A stretch of 64,000 nucleotides of DNA from Isoetes taiwanensis. Lineage: Eukaryota > Streptophyta > Lycopodiopsida > Isoetales > Isoetaceae. The stretch lies in NCBI GenBank assembly GCA_021234155.1, contig JAJEKV010000008.1:19359308-19423307 (forward strand), read 5' to 3'. The notes below the pieces were generated by a model, which was not told where the DNA came from, did no database searches, and saw only the letters and a program-made list of their open reading frames with translations. The translations under genes and the position numbers were made by a program. Positions 22,225-34,074 of the stretch are shown in pieces (positions within the stretch are counted from its first letter, which is position 1; each line of letters begins with the position of its first letter).

Positions 22225-22960
22225 CACTACAAGAGAACAATGATTTATTGTCACTTTTTTTGTCACTAAAATAATGTGCCAAAAAACTGATACAAAAATG
22301 ACAATAACAATGACAAAAATAGTGAAATCCAAATGACAATAAATGTGACAATAGTGTGACGCACTAGTGACAAAAAAAAATGACAAAACGATGATGGAAA
22401 TGTGACTATAATGTGACAATAGAATGACATGGTTTTGACAAAACTATGTGTCAAAAATATGACAATAGATTGACTTAACACTGCAAAAAAGATAACAAGT
22501 AAATGATATAAATCTGATTATAATGTGGCAACAACTGACACAGCTTTGACAGTAGACTGAAATAGTTTTGACAAAACCATGTGTCAAAAACATGTCAACA
22601 GACTGACTTTATAATGACAAGAGTAATGACAAAGAAATGATATAAATTTGACCATAGTATGACAATAAAATGTCATAACTTTGACTTAGAAGTTGGAGAA
22701 AAAATGGCACATATGTGTCAACAATGTATCAATAGACTGCCTGAAAGCTAAACAAAGGGAGAAAACAAGATGATGAAAAGCGTGACTATAAAGTGACAAT
22801 AAGTTGATTTCAAAATGTCAATACAGTGACAATAAGTTGACTTTGAAGTGACAATAGGATGACAAAAAAGTGTCAATAAACTGACTTTGAAGTGACAATA
22901 GGATGACAAAAAGATGCCAATAAACTGACTTTGAAATGACAAGCTGATAAAAAAATTAAT
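22225..22960 (+). mobile_element. CACTA-type (En/Spm) terminus with dense TGACA subterminal repeats
   Basis: CACTACAAGAGA at 22225-22236 matches the conserved start of plant CACTA transposons. It is followed by about 700 bp packed with TGACA, often TGACAATA or GTGACAATA. I count more than twenty TGACA, with TGTCA at intervals and the first two copies inverted. CACTA elements carry short subterminal motifs in both orientations that bind their TNPA-type protein, which fits. No transposase coding and no matching TCTTGTAGTG end were found downstream, so this is a truncated or deleted derivative. The open frames here, rich in SYCHF-type repeats, are products of the array. Confidence 0.65.
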
Positions 22961-24288
22961 CGAGAAGTCAAGATATTATCATCAATAATCCTTTTGGTCA
23001 TCATTGTTAGGTCGTAACGTAGTAGCATCAATGAGACGTTTGCACCTTGTCGTGCCGACACGAAAATCAAGGTTCAAAGAATGATGTGTTGATGAAATGA
23101 TAATTCACAAGGGGAAGTGAAGAGTTAGGTTGAGCCAGTGCGAGGAGGTTCTGACGATGAAGCAATGTTACATATCTCTTGGACACGAAAATGGCGACTC
23201 AATGCAGTATTCTTTTCCTCTTGATATTTAAGATTGGTACATGTTTAGAATATGCCATTTAGCCATGCAAATGTAAATTATATTCTTGGCAATAATTGTT
23301 AATCACGTTCTCCAGTTAGATGCACTACTGATGTTGGTGCCCCGCATAACACAATACCCCCTGGGAACAACGTATGTGCATAGGTTCGTGCCCGCTTATT
23401 ATTGAGGATAAGAATTTTACGTTTTTCCTGATCGCTCATTTTAAACGATTTTATTAGCTTATCCTGGTCCATTACTCCAACAACACCACAACTAGGCTCA
23501 TAACTTCTGTTATACCACTTAAGCCTAGCCGCACCGCTTCCCGTTTACTCCTTGCATTAATTATTATAAGGGTGCAAACTTATCTCTAATATATAATTGT
23601 AATTCGGAAGGTAAGGGGGCAGCTCAAAGGTATGTGCTATGGTTATAGAAAGTTGATATTTATGCTTAGAATTACACACGTGTAAGCTTCTAAAATATCA
23701 AGGGGAGATTAAACCTTTCAAAAGTTGACACCTAGGCTTATAGTATCTTTGGAAGTTTCTTGAAAACTTCGATTTGAAGCTTCGTGCAAGTCCTGGAAGG
23801 CCTTGAGCGCACTGTTCCAGAAGCTTCCAGATTGTACCGCATCGTATAAAAGAGGGAGAGGTGAAGAGTTTGAACCTAGGTTGGCGGAGGTAGTTCGTTA
23901 GAAAGGGCTTTTGTGGAGAGTTCTGAACTGGCACCTGATTGATCCATTCAAAGGCGCCATGGACCGCGAATCCATGGATCAGTAACAAACACGGCTTGCC
24001 CTGCTACTTTTCTATTCTATATTAAATCACAAGCACGGCTTGCCATGGTTCATTTTGACGGAGTTCATGGAGAGTGATGGTACTGTGAGAGCTGTGTTGG
24101 GGTTTCAGCTTCAAATTAAAGCTTGCTTTTCAAATTGGGACGAACTCCAATGCCGTAAAACAGAGTTGAAGTTGCATAAGGCACAGAAAAAAGGGTTCTG
24201 ACTGATGCAGATCCTTTCTAGGATTTGAATTCGTAACACGGAGCTGTTGTAAGAGGTCCAGACTGAGAAAATAGCACCAAGGTAAGGC
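22961..24288. other. No recognised gene
   Basis: Mixed-composition DNA. A minus-strand frame at 23988-23698 (96 codons) and one at 24293-24111 have no recognisable motif. A phrase ACGGCTTGCC occurs twice near 23990 and 24035. The internal part of the CACTA element, if any survives, would lie here but is not visible. Confidence 0.4.
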
Positions 24289-24640
24289 TCCATACTCTTC
24301 CTTTTAGTCTGCTAACATTTCTCAAAGGGGATGTTTTAATCTAAAACCTTAGACAGCCAAACATCCAATAATGACTCCACCATCGGTCATGCCTTTATCT
24401 GAAATCTTATTGTGGACTATCCCCACTTACATATAAGGGTTCCCAGACTATAAAGGGATTTTTAGGTGTCACTACAACATTGTTCTTACAATTAAGCCCC
24501 ACTACTTAATAGGGTCACTTAGTGCTCGTTTAGCCCTTAGAATTTGCTAGCATATGCTATGACGCAATAATCAAACCAACAAGAAGGTCCATTTTCAGAT
24601 TACAGTCTCCAAAATTAATGTTATTGCATAAAAAAAATCC
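24289..24640. repeat. Dispersed repeat, copy 1 (copy 2 at 53.19 kb)
   Basis: The block from CTCCATACTCTTCC to the A-run near 24630 recurs at 53187-53735 in the same orientation with only scattered base changes. Copy 2 has about 190 extra bp after the first 29 nt, so copy 1 is an internal deletion form or copy 2 carries an insertion. No coding is seen. Confidence 0.85.
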
Positions 24641-24804
24641 TACCTCCTTCCGCCCAATGCACTAAAGCTGTATAAGTAGGATGGGCAGGCCCCTACTATT
24701 ATAGTAGGGGTCATGCCACATCCCGTATTTTATATATTTAAAGCCCTTAAGCATATTTTAGAGAAAACTCCAGAAGTTAAGGAACTATACTTCACATTAC
24801 CTTT

Positions 24805-25784
24805 TTAGTACTCAATCAAGGATTGTCTCACAGTGCTGATATCATACTTGAGACCTGGAAATATATTGGAGGCAATATAGTCGATGATCCTTTTCTTTAG
24901 ACCTTGCTTATCAAACCCATTGTCACAAAAATTCTCTATCAGCATAATGATATCATTAGCAGCAGTGATTGGGTCAGAGTTCACATACAAATAAGGCATT
25001 ACTTGTGAAAGAGCCACATTTCTTGCTTGCATGTATGGTCTTCCACCACTAGCATGTACAAATCTGATGGCTTTAAAAGGTAACTTATTCCTTTTGTCAT
25101 ATCTTATTGTCCTATAGATCCCTAGCTTTCTACTAGCAATCTGGATAGTCATATTTAAGAAGTTGGCACTGCTACCAAAAAACCCTTTGTTACCAGCAGA
25201 TTTAGAGAACTTAGTCTCCTCTTTGATCCCTAACAGGCTCATGTCATAAATCTGTAATTCATCATAGTCATCTGGCTGTAAACATTTCAAAACTTCCTAA
25301 TTATAGGACAATTTATAGCTAATAAGTCATCAATATATCTGAAAATATATCTGAACATCTTGATCTCTTCATATCTACCAGTCTTTGCTAAGTCACGTAT
25401 GAAGTTGAGCTCAAACCATGCTAAGTACAGGTTGCACCAGCATGGACTACATGCAAACCCCATATGAATTCCAGAAATTTGTTGCCACACATTACTACCC
25501 AATTGTTGGTCTTCATGAATTTATCGTAATTCATTTTTTGCCAACATCTCCCTTGTGGGACATTCTTAAACCATTTAACCACATACTTACCATCCCTGGT
25601 CTCTTTTATCCATAATTCATTCCGTCTATTTTGCTTTAGCATGTAATCCCATGTGGCCATTGCCACTTTTTGCATTACTGCACATATGCCATTATCCCCA
25701 TTGAGGGGTATGTTTTCATAATAGAATAGAATATAGAATAGTTTTTTTAACATCTAGTGATGTCTGCAACAAACACTTCCTCAA
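24805..25784 (-). pseudogene. Penelope-like element, 3' part (RT palm, thumb and C-terminus)
   Basis: This continues the PLE protein from 34.08 kb after removal of the L1. In order: YENIPLNGDNGICAVMQKV (about 25725-25670), QISGIHMGFACSPCWCNLYL (about 25480-25420), the catalytic FRYIDDLLAIN (about 25340-25310), then thumb-region KLPFKAIRFVHASGGRPYMQ and SNIFPGLKYDISTVRQSLIEY to the stop at 24805. RYIDDLL is the PLE form of the RT active-site box. No GIY-YIG endonuclease follows the thumb. Frames break at 25287 and near 25430. It carries a tiny LINE-tail insertion at 25720-25750. The call is by motif order; telomerase or group II RTs do not share this pattern. Confidence 0.8.
25720..25750 (-). 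mobile_element. Micro-insertion of the (ATTCT)n LINE tail in the PLE
   Basis: Between the PLE codons for DITRC and YENIP the minus strand holds about 28 extra nt, TTAAAAAAACT plus ATTCT repeats. These match the last eleven nucleotides and tail of the LINE copy at 14.6 kb. Removing them restores the reading DITRCYENIP, which the PLE copy at 6.3 kb has uninterrupted as DITRCYETIP. Confidence 0.8.
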
Positions 25785-28314
25785 GACTTTTATCTCTTCT
25801 TACTCACTATATGCCATTCACCATCATTCCGGCTCTAGATACAAAGAAAAGAGAGAGCAACATGAAGGCGCTCTGATGGGCCGGTCGACGGACATGGCAG
25901 ATTTACCTTTTCTGCCATAACTTCTGCATCCGAGCTCGCTTTTTGGTGTATCTGGGCTCGTTGGAAAGCTTGCGTCGAGGGCTTTCCATTAGTGTGTGTT
26001 GTGATGGGTTGCTTTTTGCACAAGGCAGCCGGATCTGGTCTGATCACTTTCTGCCACCTCATCCTTGATGGTGACGAAAGCAGTCTCTTCTATTTCTTCT
26101 TCTCAAGTGGCCTTCAAGCCCCCGATAGGGACGAAGTCTCATGCCGCTAAAGGGACGCAACGAGGAAAAGATCTGATGAAAGAGAGCTTGGTTCAAGAAG
26201 GTATGGATATCTCTCATATTGATTTTCCCCAATTACCATCTCTGGGTGTTCCCCAATGGTAATAGAGCGGATGTGCCAAGTTCGCCTTTGTCTCCTCACA
26301 TTTGGTGCTCCCGATATTAGAATTCAAAGTGATAGTGCTTCTATCCCCCAGCTCCCACGGTTGTGGCTTCCGCCGTGCATTACCATGGAGGTCCGGAAAT
26401 TCAAAGGACTAGGGTAACCAGGGAACGCTTTAGTGATTGGATTAAGAAAGATTTGTCTTACGCTATTTCTTCTTGGCGTGTTTCGGAGCTATTGATTTGA
26501 TGATTCATGAAAATAAAAAGATATATTGGATCCTTATTAGGCGAGCTTCTAGCACGTGAGGCACGAAATTGACTTTTCTTTACCACCCGTGGAGGTGTTC
26601 TATGAACCGGAGGTATGTAGAGACACCCTTAAAGCTTCGGATATCATGTGGTAGAAATTGATCATGATCTTCATAAGAAGTGTATTGGTAATTTGATGTC
26701 ATTTGGGTTGTGGGCGTTATAATTGGGTGTTTATTTGGATGTTAGAAAGCTTGGATCTTGGTTAACGTGTCATCTTCAAGAATTGGACTTCACAGCTATC
26801 GCATTACTTGAAAATGTTAGATAAAAACTTTTCTTGATTGTTTTTGATGATGCTTTGCTTTGTAGCATATCGGTTGGTGGCACGAGGGGTTGATCCTATG
26901 TGGAGTGATTATATATTGTACCGTCTTATTCTCCGTTTTTAATCCCAACATGCTCAATGCTTTGAAAATGCCTTGCTGGTTCTCAATCTCCAATCTTCCT
27001 CCCGACTTGTCGGGTCCCCCGAAGTTCCTCATTAATATTGCTAATGGTTTGGGCACTCATTTGGCCCATTCCATTGTTGATGGGGCAAAGATCTCGTGTC
27101 ACTTCCCTTTGGTCATGCTTTGCCCGAGTCCGTTGTAATTAAAAGTGGCCCCATGTTTCTTAAGTTTGACTTGAAATTGCTTAATGGTCCTCGACTTGCC
27201 CTCTTATTTCCTCAACTAGCAATGTTTGCAAACTTTCGAGCTAAGAGGGATCATCCTGTTGCTCTTCCCACATGTCCATACCCTCTCGCCACTCTTCTGC
27301 TTCTATCCCCAATACTTCTACACTTTGTGTCTCTCCCTTCTCCTTCTCATTTTGTCTTGTGCAAATCCAAAGAAATGTGGCGACCGGTGTTTCTTCCCCT
27401 CTTCTTTTTGATGATGCTTTGCTTCTGACTAAATTGCATTCGATTCAAATAGAACAAGAACGGCAAGAACGAGTTCAAGCGGGATGGACAAACGTGAGTT
27501 TGAAAAAAGGCTGCAAGGAACAAATATGCTCACTTTGCTTCTCGCGGGTTGTCACTTCCACAGAAAGAGGCAAATGGGAGGGTTGAGCGGAGGCGAGGCT
27601 CTCCCTCACCACTTGAGTCTCATGGTGAAGCTGCACAAAATATGGGGAGGATAGAGCAGCAGAGGAGGCTCTCCTCCGCCAAGAATTACAGTGCACAATG
27701 GAAGGGTGGAACAGAGAGGAGGCTCCCCTTACCACTTTCTAGGACTTGTTGGGCGGATCCCGTAAGAATATCATGGGACCCGATGTGGTAGACATGCATA
27801 GTGAGTATGGAAGTGGAACATCCCAACTCAAGATTATGAATATTGTGTCATGGAATGTTAGGGGCATTGCTTCTTCCCCAAGAAAAGAAGCGGTTGTCCC
27901 TTTATTTATCTAAATTTCCTATGGATTTTGTTGCCTTCAAGAACACAAGTGTCGAAGAGGTGATGTACACAAGGCTGGCTTCCATTCTAGGTCGTGGAGT
28001 ACAATGTTTTGGTGGCGGCAGTGACTCATCTAAAGTTTGGGGTTCTCACTTTGCTTGGAGGTCTTCTATTGATGTGACATTTACTCGGTGATAAGTTTGG
28101 TCGCTGGATTATTGTTAAATGGCAGGATAAGGGTCAGGAATGGGGTATTGTTAATGTTTATGCTCATAATCAACCGGGTCAAAGGGGTTCTTTATGGGCT
28201 TCTTTGAGGAGTAAGGTGCTTAGACTTGGAAGTAATGTTGCTTGGTTTATGGTTGGTGACTTTAATATGGTAGAAGCAGAAGTTGATAGATGTGGTCGGG
28301 GATCACAAGTAATC

Positions 28315-30639
28315 AGGGTTTCCCCTAAGGGGCGAATTTTCGCAAATATGCTATATTTAGAAGTTTTTAATTTCTTTCGTACGAATGCTAGGTAGGTTGG
28401 ATATTTAGGCAGTTTTTTTAAATTAGCCAACCTTTCGACGGTGGCTTCTCCCGCCCAAGACGAGGTCGCCCAATACACGACAGCAGTGGCTAGGGTATTC
28501 GCCTCGATCTCTATCGAAGGTTTACAGATTTTCACCTGATTCGCCTCTTACCAGTTGGCATTGCTAGAACCATTGAACAAATTACTCTCATTATCAAGAA
28601 ATCTGGTACAAATTTCAAACATTTCTATCATTATCTTTGCCATTTGCTTTAGATCTGTTTCCACTTTCTTGAGGCCAAGTTTTTAACTCAATGACAAATC
28701 TGGGTATTATTTTCTAGAACAAACTTGTTTCAGTTGTGAAATTATTTGAGCCTAATTTTCCGTGACCCTTTTCTAAATCTCAAATGATTCACAGACTCTG
28801 AATCATTAGGTTTGTAGATATCAGCAGATATTTGATTTGTAAATGTGCCATATGCAGCAAAATCCTCTTGAGAAAAAAGAGAACTTGGTTCATACCTAGT
28901 TCAAATCCAGATCTGGTTATTCTGCTCATAAATAAGCAGCCAAATTTACCATAGATGCCAGATTTTTATAGTTGCTCATTACCATTATAGATGGATAGCT
29001 TCATCCAATTGCTCTCCTATAACACTCAGTTCAGTTTCAAATTATAACTTAGTTGCTGAAAGAGATAGTAATATGCATGCTAAGGAAACCCATGTTATGT
29101 GAACCCTGATCATGTCATTTCCTTTGTCCTTTTAAGTCTTGTAATTGTTCAGTATGCAAGTTGATCTAATTATTGGCCTGTGACAGAGGAATCCTAACAT
29201 GTTCACAACCTTAGCATGGGTTCGGCACTGTAATACATTCAGTTCATATTTTTCCTGGCCAGTGTTCTTGAAATGCCCATAAATTGCATCAAGAAATCCT
29301 GCTTGTACCAAGAACAAACGTTTTTCCTGGTTGCATGCTTGCATATATGTATTCCCTTTTATAAATGCTAAAAAAGAAGAGACGCTCTTTGACTTTGTTG
29401 ATTTGTTAAGTTTCGAAATTGCCTATGCTCAGCCCAGCTCTATTCAGCCTGTGAGAGGGGAAGAGGGATAATAAGCATGTTCCATGCCCTTAGCATTGAT
29501 TTTGCAGCTGTCATATTTCGTGTTCTGGGCCTGGTCTTGAAAAATATCATACGTGCTTATTCCCAATCTGCATGTGAAAAAAATTCAAGTTGGATTTCAA
29601 CAAGTGTTTTCCTGGTTGCCTGCTTGCTTTGATCCCAATAATGATTTAAATAGATCCCGGCAAATTTTCTTATAATTCTAGGGCAATCTCCGTGTTTATT
29701 TCTGTTCCTTAAATAAATGTTGATGAAACAGATTCACACACTTTGATTTATTCATCCGCTAAGTTTTGGACTTGTCCCAGCAGTGGTAGGATTGATTGAT
29801 TGCCTACCTTGATGGTCAGTCAAGCTGTGATTTTCCTCTTTGCTTAACTCAAGTTCTTGGCATATTTATTGAAGATTTACTTGACTAACACTGAAATTCT
29901 CAGGTAGCTCGTGCTCAAGTTCAACAAATCTTTTAGTTGCAATCACAAGATCTTCTTCAATTTGTCTTATTTCTCCAAGCCTTTGGACCATCAGTGATAT
30001 AAATGACATAATTTGTGCCTTCTGATCCTATACAGGTCCCAAAGCATGCTGATCGCCAACAATATCCTTGGCCATGTTAATGACATTTTGAAGAAACTCC
30101 TCCAACGCTGACTTTTCATATCCAGTGAGGCAGTCCTTATATTGCTCTTGTATTTTCATTTTCCTGTTTCTTTCTAGAAATATGCATGGTATTGAACTTG
30201 TGATTTACACGAGGACCAAAGGGTTTCATACAGGGTTTTGCTAGGATTCTCAGATGTGATTATCAACTGTATGTTGTGAAAAAACTACTTGTGAAGATCT
30301 GTTGGACTGACAACTTCCATAAGATCTATTGCTGGCAGGTTCTAAAGTTGTTGTAGATATCTAAGCTAAACATAAAGGCAACATATCAGAATTTCTGTAT
30401 TGTGGTAGCAATCACAACCACTACATCAGGGCCTGCGCTTGAGCAAGAATCTGCACGTGTATCTTATCCATTGCAGATAGAGTTTTCAAGGCCATTTCGG
30501 ATCTGACCCTTTGCTGCATACAGATCTACAGGCTTTTTGAGAAATCTATACAGAAATACACCCATGCAGATCTACATGCTTTTCAAAAATCTGTGCAAGA
30601 ATGCTCATTTGTAAGGGTATTTTAGCAAGAATACAACCG
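28315..30639. mobile_element. Insertion of about 2.3 kb inside the L1 endonuclease region
   Basis: L1 endonuclease coding breaks after GSQVI at about 28314 and resumes with VIQGFEREQWRRFL at about 30641. AAGTAATC is present on both sides (28307-28314 and 30640-30647), consistent with an 8-bp target duplication. The inserted DNA has no clear terminal inverted repeats. It contains two diverged modules of about 240 bp (about 29140-29340 and 29400-29640) sharing CATGTTC, CCTTAGCAT and TTTTCCTGGTTG words, plus a short coding-like stretch at about 29920-30165. The 8-bp duplication would fit a hAT-type element but the class is unproven. Confidence 0.55.
29920..30165 (-). pseudogene. Coding-like fragment inside the insertion (unidentified)
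   Basis: On the minus strand the blocks QEQYKDCLTGYEKSALEEFL and NVINMAKDIVGDQHALG are followed by one stop, then AQIMSFISLMVQRLGEIRQI and VIATKRFVELEHEL. It reads as a charged, probably helical protein segment, more gene-like than the surroundings. The stop is preceded by TGTA and followed by GATCAG, so an exon edge is possible. A captured host-gene fragment is a reasonable guess; the family is unknown to me. Confidence 0.3.
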
Positions 30640-33600
30640 AAGTAATCCAAGGATTTGAGAGGGAACAGTGGCGACGTTTCCTGCTGGAGTGTGGATGGGC
30701 AGAAATTGATGGGGATCAGTCATACACATGGTGTAATGGTTGGACGGGTTATGGTAGAGCCTATGCTCGCCATGATCGTGGCTATTATAATGTTATTGCT
30801 GCTGGCTTGGTACTTCCTTTTCACAGGACTAATCTATTGGATAGTTCCGTTTCAGATCACAACCCACAATGGTTTTCTTACTACCGGCAAATAATAGAAG
30901 GCCCACTAAAACATTTTTCAAGCTCAATACCGCCACCAAGAGAACGAAGAACTTAAAACAAACAGAAGATGCGTGGTCACGGGCATTCGCTTCATCCGGG
31001 GGATGTCGGGGGTTGTAGGCCGCCATGGCGGCGGTCAAATCCTTTGCTAAGGAATGGGGTCATCGTAAAAGTGGTTGAGGCCGAGGGTCATTTGACACCT
31101 TATATCGAGTTACAAATATGCAGAGCTCACATTCCTTCTTCCGGCATTAGAGAGAAACAGATCTTACAAGAAATTAAAGATATTGAGAGCTAGCAAGCAG
31201 TTCTTTGGAGCGGGTTGAAGGCGGGTTTGCAATGGTTTAAGTCCGGTGATAGGTGTTCTCATTTCTTTTTAGGGCTGCAAAAGCGGAGGAGGATAGCTAC
31301 TTCTATTAACTCTCTCACTCTCCCAGATGGCTCGGAGGTTTCTGATCCGATGCACCTAAAGCAGCACCTACATAATCATTTTGCAGTATTCTTTGCTCGA
31401 CATCGCTTACCATTTCAGGAGGACATGCAATCAGCTGTGTTAACTAAAGTGCATTCTATTGTTTCAAGCAGAGCAACGTTCAATTTTAGAGACAAATATC
31501 ACTAGAGACGATCTAGGCGCAGCGGCTCACCTATTGGAGAAAGGAAAATATCCAGGTCTTGATGGTTTTCCAGTAGAATTTTTTCAAGAATATTGGGAGT
31601 GGATTGGAGATAATATATATAATGCATTTTGTGAATTTAGAAGATCTGAAGTTTGGACAAAATTCTTAACACAGTGCTATTTCCCTCATTCCCAAGTGTA
31701 AAGAGCCCAAGACCATTTCGGATTGGCGTCCCCATAACATTGCTTTCTACTAAAGTTGTATAAGATTTTTAAGAAAAGCTCGCGGAGAAGTTGTGTGTTG
31801 TTCTTCTTTGAGTCAATTTCGTCCCACCCAAACCGGGTTCTTGCCTTTGGAAGGTGTATTCTTGATAATGTTGCAAAATGCCTATGAAGGTATGTATTGG
31901 GCAAGGCTAAAGGCCCATCGTATTGTGTATCTCAAACTTGACTTTGCCAAGGCATATGACAAATGTGGATTGGGGTTTTTAGAGAAGTGTTTATTGGCTT
32001 TAGGGTTTGGTATCCCATTCACAAGAGATGTCATGAAGTTGCATACTTCAAAGAAGATCTACATACTTTTTCGGGAGAGCCCTCTGTTGTCTTTCCCGTT
32101 GGTAGAGGAGTTCGTCAAGGTTGCCCCTTGGCTCCATTGCTTTTACAATAGTGGCAGAGGTGCTTTCACAATTATTTTCTAGTCTTCTGGCGGATGATGA
32201 TGTGATCGTGGGTCTTCCTATGGAAAATGGCTCTCAAGAAATTATTAATCAAGATGCGATGATACCTTTCTATTTTTGAAAGCAGATCTTTGATAATCTC
32301 CAAAATGCAAAGCTTATGCTTGACACATTTTCCTTAGCCTCTCGGAGTTTTGGTCGGTTGGCAAAAGCGTTACGCTTTGTGGACTCTAGATGATGAAGTC
32401 CCACCATGTGTTCTTGCTTACCCCGGAAGGTGTTGCCTCATGGGAAGGCAACCAAGCTTCTTGGTATCCCAAAGGGTATTCATGTTTCAACTTCCGATGC
32501 TTGGGATGTTATAATCGAGGGGTTGCGAGGCACCTTTTTGGTGGGATACGGCTAAGCTATCTATGCCCGGAAGGGTAACAGCAGTTGCTAAGCATGTCTT
32601 AAGCAACACACATGTCTATATGGCTTCGCCATTCTTGCTTCCCACTCAAAGTTTGTGGAGATTGTGGGTGTTGTTAGAAACTTTATCCGGGGTGGAAATG
32701 AAGCGAGGGTAGTGGTGAAGGTTGCATGGTCTAAGTGTATAAAACCTAAGTCTGCTGGAGGTTTGGGCATGACCATTTCCATTTGCGCAGAGTAAGGTTA
32801 TGATCTCAAAATTCATTTGGCTGCTTCTCGTAGGTAAGGATGATTCTCACGGGTTACGGCTTATTGCATGTGCTCTTACCTCTTGTATCCCTTTTGGTAA
32901 AGTCACACTCAAACTGTTCTTCAATGGAGTTTATTTTATGAGTTGCGGCCTTATCATAATGCTTCTCCATTCTTAAAGGGATTGTTAGATTCCTCGCACA
33001 CGATCAAAACTTTATTTCACATATCGGTCCAACCGCTTGTGGTACAGTTGATCGCACCTTGTTGGTGGATCCCTCCGGTAGACAATCAACCACTTTGCTT
33101 TTCTGAAGGCACCCATTGACTCAAAGACGTTGGAAAAGTGCTTGGAATCTTAACTATGACTCGAGCCGCCGGTTCTTTGACATGGGAGGCTTTTTTCGAT
33201 TAAAGTTTCTATTGGGGCGATGGGATAGAGTTCTTTGGCAAAAGTTGCTGATTTTCTACAGCCTATTCTCGCCACACCAAGAAGATATTTTGGTATGGGT
33301 TTGTCATGAAGAAATTAAGGAGTGCAAACTTGTGAACTCTATGTATCGATTGTTGCTTGATACCGATATTCTTCCTCCGCCTAATAAGTGGTCTCTTCAA
33401 CTTCCTCCTCTTCAATGGCGTAAGGTGTGGTCTTGGGCATGGGACAAGCTACTTCATCCTAAAGTGGCGCTCTTTGGTGGCGATTCTTCATAGGTGTCTG
33501 CGGGTTATGTGCTTGTCCATAAGTTTAACCTAGAATATCAAATCGGTGTCCAATATGCAAGCGTGGATCACGAGACCATTGAGCATTGCTTTTTCATGTG

Positions 33601-34074
33601 TGAACACCTTAGACGAGTATGGGACTGGTTGTTTTCCCCTTTTCGTGTTTCACTAACAAGTCAACAACAACTGCTTTTGGCAATTTACCCAAGTACCTAG
33701 ACAGAGTTACAAGGCCGGGCTTTTCATCTAGCAGCAGGATGGTTGCTTTGGACTATCTGGAAAAGACGAAGATTGGTAATCTTCAAAGGTCTGGATGTGG
33801 CAGATAATCGTGTTCTCCAAGAAGCTCAAGGTTACATTGTAAAGTTGTATCATTGTTCTTCACTTGCCCCTCGCAAGAGGCGATTGATTTTTGAGGAGTT
33901 TTTGGATGTGCACTCTTATGCTTAGGCAGGTTGCTTCACTCGGTGGGTCTCCGCTTATCCGCTGAGATTTTATTCCTGTCTCTGCATTTATACTTGTATT
34001 TGACTCTTTGATTGAATAAAGTCTGACGTCCTTCAACAAAAAAAAAAAAAAAAAAAAAAAAAACACTTCCTCAA

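Larger units (their letters stand above)
25785..34060 (+). mobile_element. L1-type LINE inserted in the PLE, with 14-bp target duplications
   Basis: AAACACTTCCTCAA occurs at 25771-25784 and again at 34061-34074, and PLE coding reads through when the interval is removed. The element runs plus-strand: a degenerate ORF1/gag region (about 26060-27740), endonuclease start NIVSWNVRGIA (about 27838) and VGDFNMVEAEVDRCGRGSQ (about 28250-28300). Then comes a 2.3-kb foreign insertion, and endonuclease resumes at about 30645, including SVSDHNPQWF (about 30846). The RT shows GKYPGLDGFPVEFF, LKLDFAKAYDK, GVRQGCPLAPL and LADDDVIVG (about 31540-32215), with SKCIKPKSAGGLGM at about 32730. A zf-RVT-like end (HETIEHCFFMCEHLRRVW) lies near 33570. 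AATAAA at 34015 precedes an A run to 34060. Many frameshifts: inactive. Confidence 0.92.

Noticed and set aside
22246-22960. CRISPR-like array of TGACA repeats
   Set aside because: Units are too short and irregular, there are no constant repeats with unique spacers, and the window is clearly eukaryotic.
28179-28535. Minus-strand open frame over the L1 and insertion edge
   Set aside because: It spans the junction between L1 endonuclease and the inserted DNA, so one protein across it is not credible.
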